From: Patagioenas fasciata
Lineage: Eukaryota > Chordata > Aves > Columbiformes > Columbidae
Direction of reading: 5' to 3'
Length of the DNA stretch: 64,000 nt
Assembly (NCBI RefSeq): GCF_037038585.1
Contig: NC_092523.1
Coordinates: 5,957,001-6,021,000, forward strand
Made by a program: the position numbers and the translations under genes. Below are positions 24,883 through 37,500 of this stretch, piece after piece. Below the pieces are notes generated by a model. That model did no database searches, was not told where the DNA came from, and saw only the letters and a program-made list of their open reading frames with translations. Numbering within the stretch: the first letter of the stretch is position 1; each line of letters opens with the position of its first letter.

Positions 24883-27800
24883 ACAAACTTTACTTCCAAG
24901 ACTGCTTTTGCATTCCATACCTACTCAATTAATTTTCTTCAAGGTATTTTAAATGTCTTTTAAAATTAGACAAAAGACAATGAATATGAACCCCAAATGC
25001 CTCATTTAAAAACAATTTGAGCTAGTAAAATGAGCATAAATCATTGTAATAGAGCAATTTTACATCAATTATGACACCATTATTTTTGAGCTCATTACTG
25101 ATTTTATAAATAAAACAGTAACCTTTCATTACTCTACCACGTAGATGACTACACTGCATTGTGTCACGACATGAAATGGGTGTCATCTTACACTCTCAAG
25201 GCTGTACAAATGTTCCCCGCATTACTTAAGTACTTGACAGCCTTATGCTAAGCACCATGAAGAACAACACCATGTAAAATGTGCATCATTTCTTCCTCTA
25301 AACTTGAAGTGAATAGGAAAGTTCTTCCACCTTCTTCTGTGAGGTCAACTTCACAATTAATGAGACACTCATTTCTTTATATTATTCTTTTCTGCCTTTC
25401 CAATTAGATCTTTTTACATCATCTGATACTCAATTCCGTGTAGGACATTTAGCTGCACACTAATTTGCCTAATCTGAACTATTTTTTGCATTAAATTTGT
25501 GCTTCATTTAAATCAGGACCTTGCTGTGCTGAATAATGAACATACAGCTAGTGAGTGACAGACTCTTCCCAAAGATGTAGATGAGGTAGATTGGTGAACG
25601 ACCACTTTTGTGTCACAATTTTTATTGAAAGCATGGATTAAAATGGAAGACCTGACTCTCAGGCCAGTACCCCACTAATCTGCATTCCCTCCCAACTATG
25701 TTTCAAAACAAAAAAAAAAGACTAAACAAACAAACAAAAATACCAATTTTAATAATACTACAGTGATTGTCTTCAAATGTCTTTTCTATGTTGGTCTGAA
25801 TAAATCACTTTTTCTACCCTTTTGGACCATGCCTATTCATGTAAAAGTGGTGATCTTGAAAATACCTATTCAGATAGCCAGTGGGTTTTTGAAATACGTT
25901 GCTTTTATACACAAAATGTGGGTTCAGGCTGCCACTGGAAAAGAGAGGGTCACTGACACAGGGGTGATGATGGATTGGTGAAGCAGAATACCAAGAGTAA
26001 GGAAAGGTTAGAGATGAGGAGAGAATGAGCAACCAAATCCTACCTGTCAGTGAAGGAGAGCAGCCTGTTGCACAAGGGGAAATTTGCTCCAGGGTCCTCT
26101 CTCACTCCTGTGACGTGGTGACCCTGGTGTACTGTTCACCTCATCTTACCTGCTGGGTGTGTAACCACATTGCTGCTCAAAGCAGGTTATGAAAGAAATA
26201 CTTAACCCAGGAGGCTGTAAACATGACAGTACTGTATTCCCAGACCTCTGCAGTACTTGTCTAAAGTTACACCTATGCTATTAAATAAAAGAGTTTGCTC
26301 TCTGTCCTTGAAATTCAGTGCTATTAATATGTCATGATGGCAAAACTGTCTTCTCTCCTTTAAAAACAGAGTTGCTTCATGCCTGCTGAATACTAATAAA
26401 CATCTCCAGCCCATGCTATCCTGCAAACTGTGGACACTGATTAGGAGAAAACTTACTGACATAGGCCAAAGTCATGTCAGGTAGCATGCAAATAATTAAG
26501 CAGTATGAGCTATCACAGAGTGGTTTTGAAAGCTGTTCGCTGGCCCTGATTACTTCACTTGTGTGAGTGCAGTGACTTAAAAGTCTTAGGAGACCCAGAG
26601 CACAAGCACAAGAAGTCACATCTGAACACCGGACCATAAATCACAATTGAGCTGGAGGCTTCTGTTTGGCCCCATTTCAACAATTGGCAGACGGCAATAA
26701 AAAAAAAAAAAAAAAAGGAAAAAGTGATTGTTTATAAAAATGCCAGAGGGAAGGGAAAACACAGAGCAAATGAACATGAGCTGGAGACCCCCAGGCAGAA
26801 CTCAGCAGACCAACACAACTACAGTCACAGGCCGCTGGCCTAGGAAAAGGCCAGGCTTTCAGCATGACATTAATGTGGTGTGGGCAGCACCACTGATGCA
26901 AGAATGGGTTTCTTTTTTACCTCTCTTCAGACTTGCAGGTGCCAATGGGGACAATGAAGAGAAAGCAGGTGTCTATTTGTTCTGGCTATGTTTTGAGGTA
27001 TGCAGATAGAGCCATCTCCAACCCAGAAACAACGTGCTGGTGCAGTACATCTGCTGGGGGTTGTGCCACATTGACACTGTAGTGCAGCTGTCTTCTCTGA
27101 TCAATATTTCTCTTTACAGTAGTCTAAATCAGAAGTAGCAGAAATCCCATAGCAGAGGGATTTTTCACTCCCAATATTTTAGACTTAAGTTATGGAAGCA
27201 AGCAACATCCTACCTCTCTTTTACTTTTTTGAGAAGTTCACCTGAACTGAATCTGATTTCCAGATCCTTTCAAACTCCTCTTACAAGAAAATAATGGAGT
27301 CAGTGTCTTCAAAGACAGATTAACCCTGACTGAGGTCAGGAGATGAGGGTCAGGTCCAAAGGATGATTTCTTTCCAGAACTCTGATTTACCACATCTTTA
27401 TTACACTATTCCTGCACTATACCAAGCTGGAGGCATGAGACTCAATAGAGATTTTGATTACGTTCTTGCATGAGGACCACTTATAAAACTCTGCACACCG
27501 GTAGTTTTCTTAGTGGTAGACTTATCTTCCCACTGCCCTTTTCATTCTGAAAAATAATAATTTATTACTTGCTGTGCAGCACTTCTTTCCCACCATTTTT
27601 AGTGCTAGCCATGATATTAGCTTCCTGGCACAGTGAGTCTCAATTGCCAGGTGTTTGTCAAAGTACTGTGACACTAAATATCAGAGCTGAGGTTATTTAG
27701 AATGAGGGTTAGGCTTAATTGAGGGACTGGTGTGAGCAGGTAGGAGACTTTCACTCTATGAAGGGAAATGATTGCTCAGAAATGGTCTCTAATAGGATTT

Positions 27801-28049
27801 GATGCAGACCACAAACTGCTTTCAGGGTTTACACCTCTTACAAGGTTAGAAATCTTGAAATTTCTGATTTCTAGCATGGCTACCAGAAAATAAAAAAAAG
27901 AGAGACAAAAAGAAGAGGATGTGCTGCTTGAACTGAATTACATGAGTGATGTGACTGGCTGGGGAAAAGACAAAACCTCTATAATAACTTGCGTGACTTG
28001 GCATAAGCCTTGTCACTCACCCATCATTGGTCTAAGAACGGGTCACTTG
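24883..28049. other. non-coding sequence
   Basis: No gene or transposon recognised. An A-rich stretch with CAAA units lies at about 25706-25740 and an 18-base A run at 26699-26716. Frames at 26677-26901 minus and 26728-27009 plus overlap in antisense and show no domain. Confidence 0.5.
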
Positions 28050-28508
28050 TCAGAGCAGTGACTTTCTAGAGGAAGACAAAAACTGAGTCTCTGATGAAAG
28101 GGGTGCTATGCTGCTTCCCAAATAATATATCTGAAGACCTTTTTTGGAGCAGTAGGATTGAACACTGTCCCAGGACCATGTAGACCACACCACCATGTGG
28201 TACTCATGAAGATACATCTCTGTCTGGTTTCCTCCACGGCAACATCGCAACAGCTTTATCATACCTGTATGTATTTGCAAACTGCTCAAAGGTAAAACAG
28301 GAAACCCACAGATAAGACTAAGATCATACACTTCAAAGAAGGCACAAATCATAGACCCTATTTCTATCACCTCATGCTTAGAAGTAGGTATGGTGAAGTA
28401 AGGAAAGTAGAATTTATGGTGTCTGCAAGCTACATCTGAACTTTTGAGCAGATAACAAGCAAGCCTTATCATATCTGGAGCCATAGTCTTGCCAAAACAT
28501 CTTTTCAT
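28050..28508 (-). other. longest open frame in the window (152 codons), probably not a gene
   Basis: The translation opens with a Met-Lys-Arg start and has no signal peptide, no family motif and no low-complexity bias. Upstream and downstream I see neither a promoter nor a matching polyadenylation site. Splice-like sites were not convincing. A frame of 152 codons is within the range expected once or so by chance in 64 kb read six ways. It is listed because it is the longest frame, so that it can be checked by homology. Confidence 0.1.
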
Positions 28509-31500
28509 TATTCCATGGACTATGCTACAGGTAGCTCAAAAAAAAAAAATACTGTCCTTTGATGGATATTTTTGGCAAATTCCTCACTGAACTTATATTT
28601 TGAAAATAGCAATGTGGCTCAAAAGTATGGGGAAGACTATAGCTCATTCTCTAATCAAGAGCAGGGTGTATTTTGAAGGCTATAGATTGACTAGTGCTAA
28701 ACAGGGGTTGCATCTTGCTATATTAGAAGTATATTTACAGCATTAGCCACGAAACTGCACAGTTCCTTTCCATACCACCAACTCTAGATCCATAATATGG
28801 GCATCAGGATTACTGCACTTCCAGGAGTTCACTGAAATAAAAAATTTGGAAGCCTTTGATTATACCTGGTCTCAACTATCCATTCATCTCTTGATCAAAG
28901 ATGTCAAAATCATGACAGCCACAGTAGGCACATAGTGGAGGTAGTCTTATCATAATGTTCAGTTATTAATCTATAAAATAATGTTTTCCTGTTTTACAAG
29001 GCTATAGGGACAATAATCATATACTGCAGGGCTAGCAGAGAGTTCAATAGAGCATCAAGTCAATTTTCTTGATTTAGATTAAAAATTAATGAAGAACTGT
29101 GAGATGTTCTGATCTTACAGTAATGATGGACATGAAAGTACCTAAGATCCCAAGCCAGATGATGATATATCTCCTCTCCTTCTCCAGCAATCACTATACA
29201 GCTACAATATATCTCTAATTAAACCTTTTCTGAGTTTTTAGAGGCTTATTAGAAGAGTTTGCTCTTCAGTCTACCACTGGATTTATTTTCCAGTGATTTT
29301 CTTCTTCAGGGATTAGATAGAACTACTTTAGAAAGGATTTGCAATTTACTAAGAACTACAGACATGGGCAGTAATTACTAACATTTCAAGACTAAGCTCA
29401 GAAGAAAATGTCAAAACAGGGTGTTTCCCAAGTTTTTCTAATAAAAAACTCAACAGCATGAGATATTGTCATTAAACTCTGGGAAGATGGGGTGAAGAAT
29501 GGCCCTAGTGAAATTCATGGTCAATCTAGGGCTAGAAGGGCAAGCAAGATATTCTACTGGTGTAGAGTTAAATGGCTGGGCTATATGAATAATTAAGAAA
29601 ATGTCTTGAAATCAATCAAATCCAAAGCAATAAAGACAAACATATCGTTTCTGCATAGGCTGAGTTGATCAAATACACAGCTATGAGTAGGGAAGGATTG
29701 TTGCCTAAGCAATATTGTGATAAGAAAGTGTCTGAAGATAATTAATGGCTATTTGAATAGTGATTGTTCAGACTACTCTCTCCCAAGCAAAACCTACATC
29801 TACAAGGCAGAACTCAAGAGAATTTGTGATTCCTGACAGTGTTTGCATCTATTCTTATTAAGAAATTACCCACATAAGGGGGACTTGAATTCTAGTGGAT
29901 GTTTGAACACGTTTCTCTAAAAAACTAAAACCAGCATTGTACTCATCTCCATTCAACTATAAGTCTAATGACTCCTATTGTCTTTTATTTAAAGGAATTT
30001 TCTTTCATGAGTGGCAAAGAGTGGAATGGAAAATCTTAAACTGGAAATCTACTGAAGGTCCATCTCCATTTCTAAATCTTGTATCTTAGTATAAGAATCT
30101 TCCATTATTGGTTTCATTTTATGTTTAGATTTAATTTGAATGTTTCAATTAGGCTTTAGAAGCACATGGAACATTTGAAGCATGAACATATGAGAGATGC
30201 AGTATGAAGGGACAGAAGGGAATGTCCTTGTTTATCTTGTTTCCTGTGTGAAGAAAATGCAATAAATGTGTCTGAAGTACCCTTATGTTATAGGATACAT
30301 ACCAGTACTTTACAACTACTCTGTGTATATGTGTTTAATAGCCTCATAGTGAAGAAGAAAGCACTATTTATGGTGAGTGCTCCAGCTCTCTACTATGCCT
30401 TACACTCCAAGAAATTTTCAGACACAGAAGAATTATGGCATGAAATTGAAAACAAAAAGCCACAGCTAAATTATTTGTAAAGTTACTACTACAGAGATAT
30501 AGATCCAAATCTTCTACAGGCATAAACCGATGGAGCTCTTATGTCTTCAGTGGTGCAATAATCCTACCTGCCTGCAGCAAATTATCCTTTCTCCACTTCA
30601 AAGATAGTGCAGTGGAATAATTGAGGCAGCCAAGGTTGCCTAAAATATGGGATCCTCGTTCAAGGTGAAATCAAGAGAGTTTCTGAGTATGGCTGCATCT
30701 GGAGTGTCCTAACCTCCCTTATGAAACCCTCCAGGTCATCTTGCAGCTCTACAGAGGGTGTAAAGAAAGCAACTAAAAGGATTGAATTCAGCAAAATGGA
30801 AAATTTTTAGATTTATTTTTTTTTAAACTCTCATTCACAGCTCCTTAGTGACTTCCTAAGATACAAAGCACTTTCAAGTCTTACATTTCTTCATCTTTAT
30901 CTCCTCCTTCTCCTTTTATGTACATAGCAGGGTTTGACTCTGAGGTACAATGTCAAACGATTTTTAGTGCTTTGTAACCCAAGGCAGGAGAAGGAAGTTT
31001 TTCCTCAGCCTTTTGCTATTCTTGAAACCCCCTCCAACTGTCCCATTTCTTTTTAAGACTTTTACTAATCAGAAAAAGGAGCATTTCAGTAGTTGAAGTA
31101 GACTTAAAATAAGATGTTTCAATAGCACAAAAGCACACTTCACCTGAATGCTGGCTTCAAAAGGCACAGAGCCTTCTGTGAATGCATCAGACTCAAAGGG
31201 CATGCAAAGACATTTCAGTGTGTTTTGGATTACAGATTTGACAATTGTTTGCTATAACTCTTCAAAGAGGTTTTAAGGATTTTTTTTCTGACCAGTTCAC
31301 AGAGTATCAATGCCACAGATTGATTGCTAGTTTTTTGTTGATTGTATTAGAAAAGTTTCCATATATCAAGATCAAGGATCCTGTCTCCTGTGCTCAACTC
31401 AAAGGAGGAACTTGATAAGGACCATATTGGCTGTAACTAGTTTAATGGTACAAACAATCTGGAGTTGTAGGATCCCATCTCCTTCCCATTTCCTTCATGA

Positions 31501-34500
31501 GAGAAACTTCCAAAGGAAAAATCCACTTTTTGAGGGGGTGGGGGGAAACATCAGTTATTCTTTTTGGTATCATTATAATTTTGAACAAGTTCAGAAAAAC
31601 TATTAGCTGCCTCCAGCAGTTTTCGAATGGTCCATCTGTTACAAGGCAGTGACATTTATTTCTAGTCCCTGACATGTGCAGAGCAAAAACCACCCAAGTA
31701 TTGTTGTCCTCAACCCATTACTGAGGTGCCCATCCACATGGGGCTACTGGGCAGCACTGAGGGACTCCACAGGTGGTGATGTGGGTGCAGTGGTGATCAG
31801 ACACTCAGCTGCTCCCCTCTCGGTGGGCTCAGGATATTCTGGTTGGTACCAAAACACAAGAAAAAGTTATTTAGTTATCCCACAACTGAACAAACCTGTG
31901 CATGTCATTGATTGCCAAAGTCCGGGCCTTACTCCTCTGTTATATGACACTGCCTTTTTTTTCTCCATCTTCTAGATTTACTTGACTACACAGAAATGAG
32001 GATGTGGATTTGGTACAAGTAGGACAAACCCAACTGACTTCTAGCCAGCAAGCACAAATAAGTTGAAGCCACGTTGGTAAGGATTTAAAGGCTATCTTAT
32101 TGGAGATTTACTGAGTCCTGAGAGGTTTTAAACAGTTTGTACTAAATAATTTTTTTGTCTTGTTTACACTGTGACAGCTATGTCAAAGCCAACATGAAGT
32201 ACAGATGGCCATCGCATCTGTGAGTGGAGAAGAAACAAATCCACAGAAGACAGATATTTAATTACAGCTAATGGTGGGATTATTATTTTGCTGACATACA
32301 GGCTCCCAGTACAATAACTTTGGCACTGATTGTAATCATTGTGAAAAGAGGGGGCTAAAGGAAATATGGGGAAAGCATCTGGGCTCAATAAAAGTAGAAG
32401 AAAACTGGCAGCTTTCTCTATTGAGGTTTTTATCCCAAAATTTGAAAAAGCCAGAGGAAGGAGGAAAAGCTGGTACATGATTTCAAAATGTATTTCACAT
32501 TTTTCACATGGTTACTTCTTCTTTAATGAGATGTATATAATACTCAACCCCAGCCACAGTGGCAGTTTTTCAGTACAACAGTAGAAAAATCTCAAATGTT
32601 GGAGATTTTTTTTTTTAATCTGATTTAAAAGAGGCAAATATGCCATAAGAAACAAATAAAACATAGAAATCGCTTGAAACAATTATTTGCTTTGCTAGTG
32701 CTCTTGAGTGGACCAAACCCATGTTATGAGTAGGATATCGATACTAGAATCACGCTGGCCACATTGAGCAAGGTGTTATTGGAACACATAAAGGGGCAAT
32801 TGCCATTTACAGTCTAGACAGATAAAGAAAAATACTTATTGAAAATAAATTATTTTTTCAAGTCTATACTTGTTGGCAAATTCAAGAGAAGAACCCAAAT
32901 TTTATTAATGCCAGAGAATTGTTCACATCGCCCAGATATTATCAATCTTTGTCATGTGTTGACCTTGCTACAGGTTCCCTTAAAATTTCATCTCACACAG
33001 ACAATTATTGCCTTTTTTTATTTTTTAGCTGTCCTCTTATGTTTATTCCAAATCCCTTTATTAGATATTGTACATCTAATTCTGTTATTTTCTATATTTT
33101 CTATAATACTCTCATAATCTTTATATCCATCAAGGCTTTTGTGAGGGGATGAGCTGTGGAGAATAAACGTGAACTGCTTCACTTAACAGTTGGTCCAACT
33201 AATACACTTTGTCAATGTGGCAGCGCCATGGGCAGCAGTATTTGTAAGCTATTTATTAACAAGATCTGTCCCTGGCTTCATCCTTCACTTGCTGCTTACC
33301 ACATAAAGAGATGCATTTTATCGAGCATTTCCTCAGTGTAAAGTCTCGTGTGACAAGAATGATTAAAGTACACGCATTAATACAATCTATTCCTCAGCAT
33401 ATTTTTTAAAATTTATTTTCCTTTTCCCTTTTCTTTCATTCTTTGCTGCTGTTTGACCTCTTATAAAGGTGTCATGCCACAGTAGTCTGCACGTTTCAGA
33501 TGAAGATAACTGAAACACAACTGCCTTAAATAGTTGTTTGAGGGGGTGGAAGGAAAGGGCAAGTTTACCTACTTCATTGACTTATATACCTGTGCAAATC
33601 AAATGCAGCGATGTAAAATGCTGACTGGATAGCAGACTGATAAAACTGTCACTTAGACAGTAAACTAGAATCTCAGATTAGATCTTAAATCAGTTCAGAA
33701 AACGGACTTCGGCTATTTTCTTACTGAGGTTCTTATGGACAAAATTTCCTATTAATACTTTTAGAATAAATTGAAGGGGAGGAAGGGAAGTGAGGGGGGC
33801 ATTAAGAGAGAAGATAGTGTGGGAGAAGAAAGTAGTAACCACCAAAATGGTGTGGTAACAGCAAATTGTGCTGCATTGCAGACAGTTTGAGCCAGCTCAA
33901 GTAACAACCTCTTGCTTTCTGAGTCCTGGGCCGGTGAAGGTTGTGCGTTCAGTTGTTCAAATTCTTTCTCTTCCGTGTCAGCTAGACCCAGTGCAGACAA
34001 TTTTAATCTGCAATAATTTAGATTAATTGTTTTCTATAGGTCACACAGAGAGGATTTTTTAATATTGCTGAAAACTGAGTATCAAAATGGAAGGGCTATA
34101 TTGTCAGAAAGTTCAAGTTTCTGTAGTATTTTTTTACTGTTTTGATAGAGCTAGGGTGATTTATAGCAGCCCTAAACCTACTTCCTCTTGCATTATAATG
34201 TCCTGACAGATGTTTAGCAGTTCATGTACCAGAGGTGTAAAAGGTGAGCACTGAAGATTTTACTGCCAAAAAGATTAGACCTTGAAGTCAGAAGTGGTGC
34301 ACCGAGAAGGTAAGACTAAATGGAAAAGAGGAAGGGAAATATAAGCCTGCCTGCATGGATTATTTCCTTAATCTTGAACCATCTGCTCTGTTGATTTCCT
34401 GGTGTCTTTATTAGAGCCTGCAACTTGTTCCATGAAAAGGACTGGAAATTGTGGTGTTAAATCCTTCTTTCTAATGTTGCAGTTACAATTTTTATTGAGA

Positions 34501-36735
34501 TGCAAATTAAACTGTATTCAAGCATTTGAACTGCATCAGTTTTTAAAAGGAATTTCAGGCAATTAGAAATAGGTATATTCTGTAGTAACTCTTCCTGTAG
34601 CTGCCCTTTGCTTACTCAAAATGTGGCAGCTTTTAAATTATTCAAGCAATCTCCATGCACCTTTTGCATCAGAAAATTCACAGTGTCCAACCCCAGGCAG
34701 AACATGGCGTTTAAATTTGGTACTCTACATCTCAGCTGAGGGCCTTACACTCACACAGAGAACCTGTCTCCCCAAAACTGCTGAAGTACCTTGACTCCTC
34801 TCGCGCCAGAAACTGAGGACTGCATCTTCAATGTCCACAAATCAGCATGGTGCAAATGAAGCCAGTTGACTTAAGCCAAGCTTTAGCTTCCTTGAGATGT
34901 GGTCTGACGCTGAATTAAAAGAGAATATAGGATGACTAAATCTCTGAAAAAGTTTTAATTTGTTGCAAAGACAGCACCTGCCCATGGATGCATCCTCTGT
35001 ACTCAACCAGAGTTGGGAAATGAGATTACAAAAGCATCAAGAGCTTACATTCAGCGGGAGCCATGTAGTTAGATCATTTGACATATTTTGGCTACTTGCT
35101 TTAACCTGATTTTATTTCACAAGTTGCAATACCTAAATGATGTTGCCAGTAAGACCATTCAAGTGTTTATCAGCTACAGAAACTAAGTGATGCCTTCATG
35201 AGGATATGTCTGAAAATAGTCCAGGAACAGTCACTTCCTCAAGGCCCTAAGAAGTGACACTCAGGTAATTTGCTTTCTGTGGTGGTTTTGGTGACAGTTG
35301 CTTATTCGTGAAGAAAATCAAGTTGGAAGTTACAGCATAGTTTCAAAGCCCAGCTGCTGCCATAGAAGGCTGGAGATCAAACGCAGTCAGGTTTTCATGT
35401 GAATTTATCAACGCTAAAGTAAAGAGGGATTTGTGTTATGTCTTTATAATTCCTCACTTCTGTTCTTCTGAAACTGAAATGAAAGGTATATGAAGGAGGA
35501 TGCTTCATCATACTGTACTTGTCAAGCTCTTTTCATCAGGGTCCCAGGATCCCACTTGAATCGAGGAATACGAAAATATATTAGAGAAAATTTTCCATGC
35601 AGGGTGCCTATATTGCTTTACAAGAGCTAACATCACAGAACTCTGGTAGAGTTCCCCTGCACTCCAGGCATAGGTAGGATGAGATACAGGAGGAAGACAG
35701 AGTGATAAGTACAGTAGTATGGGCAGAATTGTGACAAAGCTGATAGTTGGTCCTTCATTTCTCAGGGCCATTTAGGGCCTGAGAAATAATAGAGTGAAAT
35801 TAGAGAATACTTTAAACAGACCCTGGGTAGCACCTGGGCATACAGGATGTAGACATTACCTCTCATTCTTCTTGATCTCTCAAAAGAAAATCTACTGGTA
35901 ATTTTTTAATCAATAGAGGTGTACTACTGTCATCTTTTTCCCCACCCTATTACTGTGACATGGAAGAAATTCTAGAAAGCGTCTGTAAAGTCAGATCTTG
36001 GAGAGCTAAGGAGACTGCACTGCATGACAAGTATCCTCCAGCATCGCCTCAACTCCCTTCACTTCACAATCAGCAATGAATTTTACTCACAGAGGGTGAA
36101 GCGTAGGGGTAGAAGGATGACATGTTCTCCTCACCTGCACTCGGCAGGCAATTCCCTCCCTGCAGTCTCCACCACAGTCTCTGCCACAACCTGCTGATAG
36201 TCCTTGCATGAGTCAGACTGAAGCTTATTTCTTTCACATGGGTGAGAAGCCCTACATCACTGAAAGCAATTTGGTTGTTTTCATCACGATTCATTGAGTT
36301 TTCAGTGGAGAGAGAAACAAAATTGTATAATCTTTCTCATAAAAGTGTTCTCTGCTTAGAATAACCTGTTTACTGTAATCAAGTGCCTGTTAACAGATGC
36401 TGGAAAACAAAAGAAAACATAAGAATAAAAGAAGCTCTTGTCAAACAAAAAAAAGAGAAGGCAAAATCCGAAGTTTTGAAGAAATAATTAATTCTTGGTG
36501 GCAGATGTTCTAATCCTAAAAAGAATGATATTTCGAGAACCACCAGATCAGTGTGATAACATGAATGGCGCACCTGGCTTGTTGACAGAGATGTTAGTCC
36601 TTTACTAGAACTGTGTTTAGGTACCTGAAGATCAGGACTCAGCATCACAATGAGAAAAGATGCAGAAATGGCTTTTCTGATTTTTGTTGGATTTGATGAC
36701 TACTAAACACAGGAGCTGGCCAAAGAACTCTCTGT
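28509..36735. other. non-coding sequence
   Basis: About 8 kb with no recognised gene or transposon. It includes a G-rich run at 31534-31545 (5 Gs, T, 6 Gs) and a purine-rich tract at about 33774-33799 with G runs of 4, 3 and 6; neither meets the four-run quadruplex rule. Frames up to about 104 codons (for example 32164-32478 minus) show no supporting features. Confidence 0.45.
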
Positions 36736-36776
36736 TTATTCATTTCTTAATAACTGGTAATATGGATTTATATCAA

Positions 36777-36905
36777 AATGCAAGGCAAGGTATGGCAGTT
36801 GCACACCTCCTCTCTTCCCCCTTACCTGCCCCCCACCTTTCTTGGATATGGAAGGTGTAGGCACATCCCCCTCTCCCTCAACACACTCCCCCCCATCACT
36901 CTCCT
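36777..36905 (-). other. C-rich tract (G-rich on the minus strand)
   Basis: The plus strand carries runs of 5, 6, 5, 3 and 7 Cs interleaved with CT-rich sequence, directly before the LTR-like block. It may be part of that element's U3. The loops between runs are too uneven for a strict quadruplex call. Confidence 0.4.
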
Positions 36906-37500
36906 GTAATGGGGTTGAAAACTTCTTTTGCGTGACCCCAGAGCCCATTGGCCAGGGTCGTTAAGAGAGAGGAGGAGGGGGCGTGGAGGTGCCAAGGAGC
37001 CAAGAAGTTTCAGGGCACCCCACAGCCAGAGTGGGGATGCAGAGAAGCTTCTGGAATGCCCACAGTCAGATCTGACTCGGCTATATAAACGGGACTCCGC
37101 CGAGGCAGGCGCTTGGCCTGTCCTCTCGGAATGTGGGCCAAATGCTGCCATTGAGAGCCTTCCCCTTAGGCAGGATGGCTGCCTACGGTTATCTCCCAGC
37201 AAAGGGAGGATATTTTGTGCTTAAATACAAACACGTGTATTTTCTTTAATAATTCCTTGCCAGATTTAGGCAAGCATGTATTTGTTTCCTGAAGTCGGGG
37301 ATGGCTTTGATATTGTTTTGGTGAGCAACGTGTATGCACGCTGTAGATCTCCATTGTTATTATTGGCTGCACCTCAATAATTTCTTCAACTGATATTCGA
37401 ACCTGTATTTGTTATTGGAGTGCTAAAACCCTGTTCTTCACCAGTTACTTTGCTGCAGCTGTTTGACCAGAATAAAAGTTTGTTTTTGACCTTGTTGTCT
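36900..37500 (+). mobile_element. possible solitary LTR (or TATA-type promoter and first exon)
   Basis: The block is GC-rich in its first half and AT-rich in its second, unlike its flanks. In order it holds an inverted CCAAT box (ATTGG at about 36947), GC-rich purine stretches, a TATATAAA box at 37082-37089, a GC-rich stretch where transcription would start (about 37110-37120), and AATAAA at 37471-37476 followed by T/G-rich sequence. This is the U3-R-U5 order of a retroviral LTR. I could not identify TG...CA ends or a target-site duplication, and there is no primer-binding site or viral coding sequence next to it, so it would be a solo LTR. The TATA-to-AATAAA distance (about 385 bases) is long for an R region. 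The alternative is a host promoter with a short transcript. Edges are uncertain. Confidence 0.45.
37082..37089 (+). promoter_or_regulatory. TATA box
   Basis: TATATAAA is flanked by GC-rich sequence, with an inverted CCAAT box about 135 bases upstream. It is the best-looking core promoter in the window. Transcription would be expected to start near 37110-37120. Confidence 0.5.

Noticed and set aside
26680-26716. AATAAA running straight into poly-A, like a retrocopy tail
   Set aside because: The hexamer is part of the A run rather than 10-30 bases upstream, and no gene-derived sequence precedes it.
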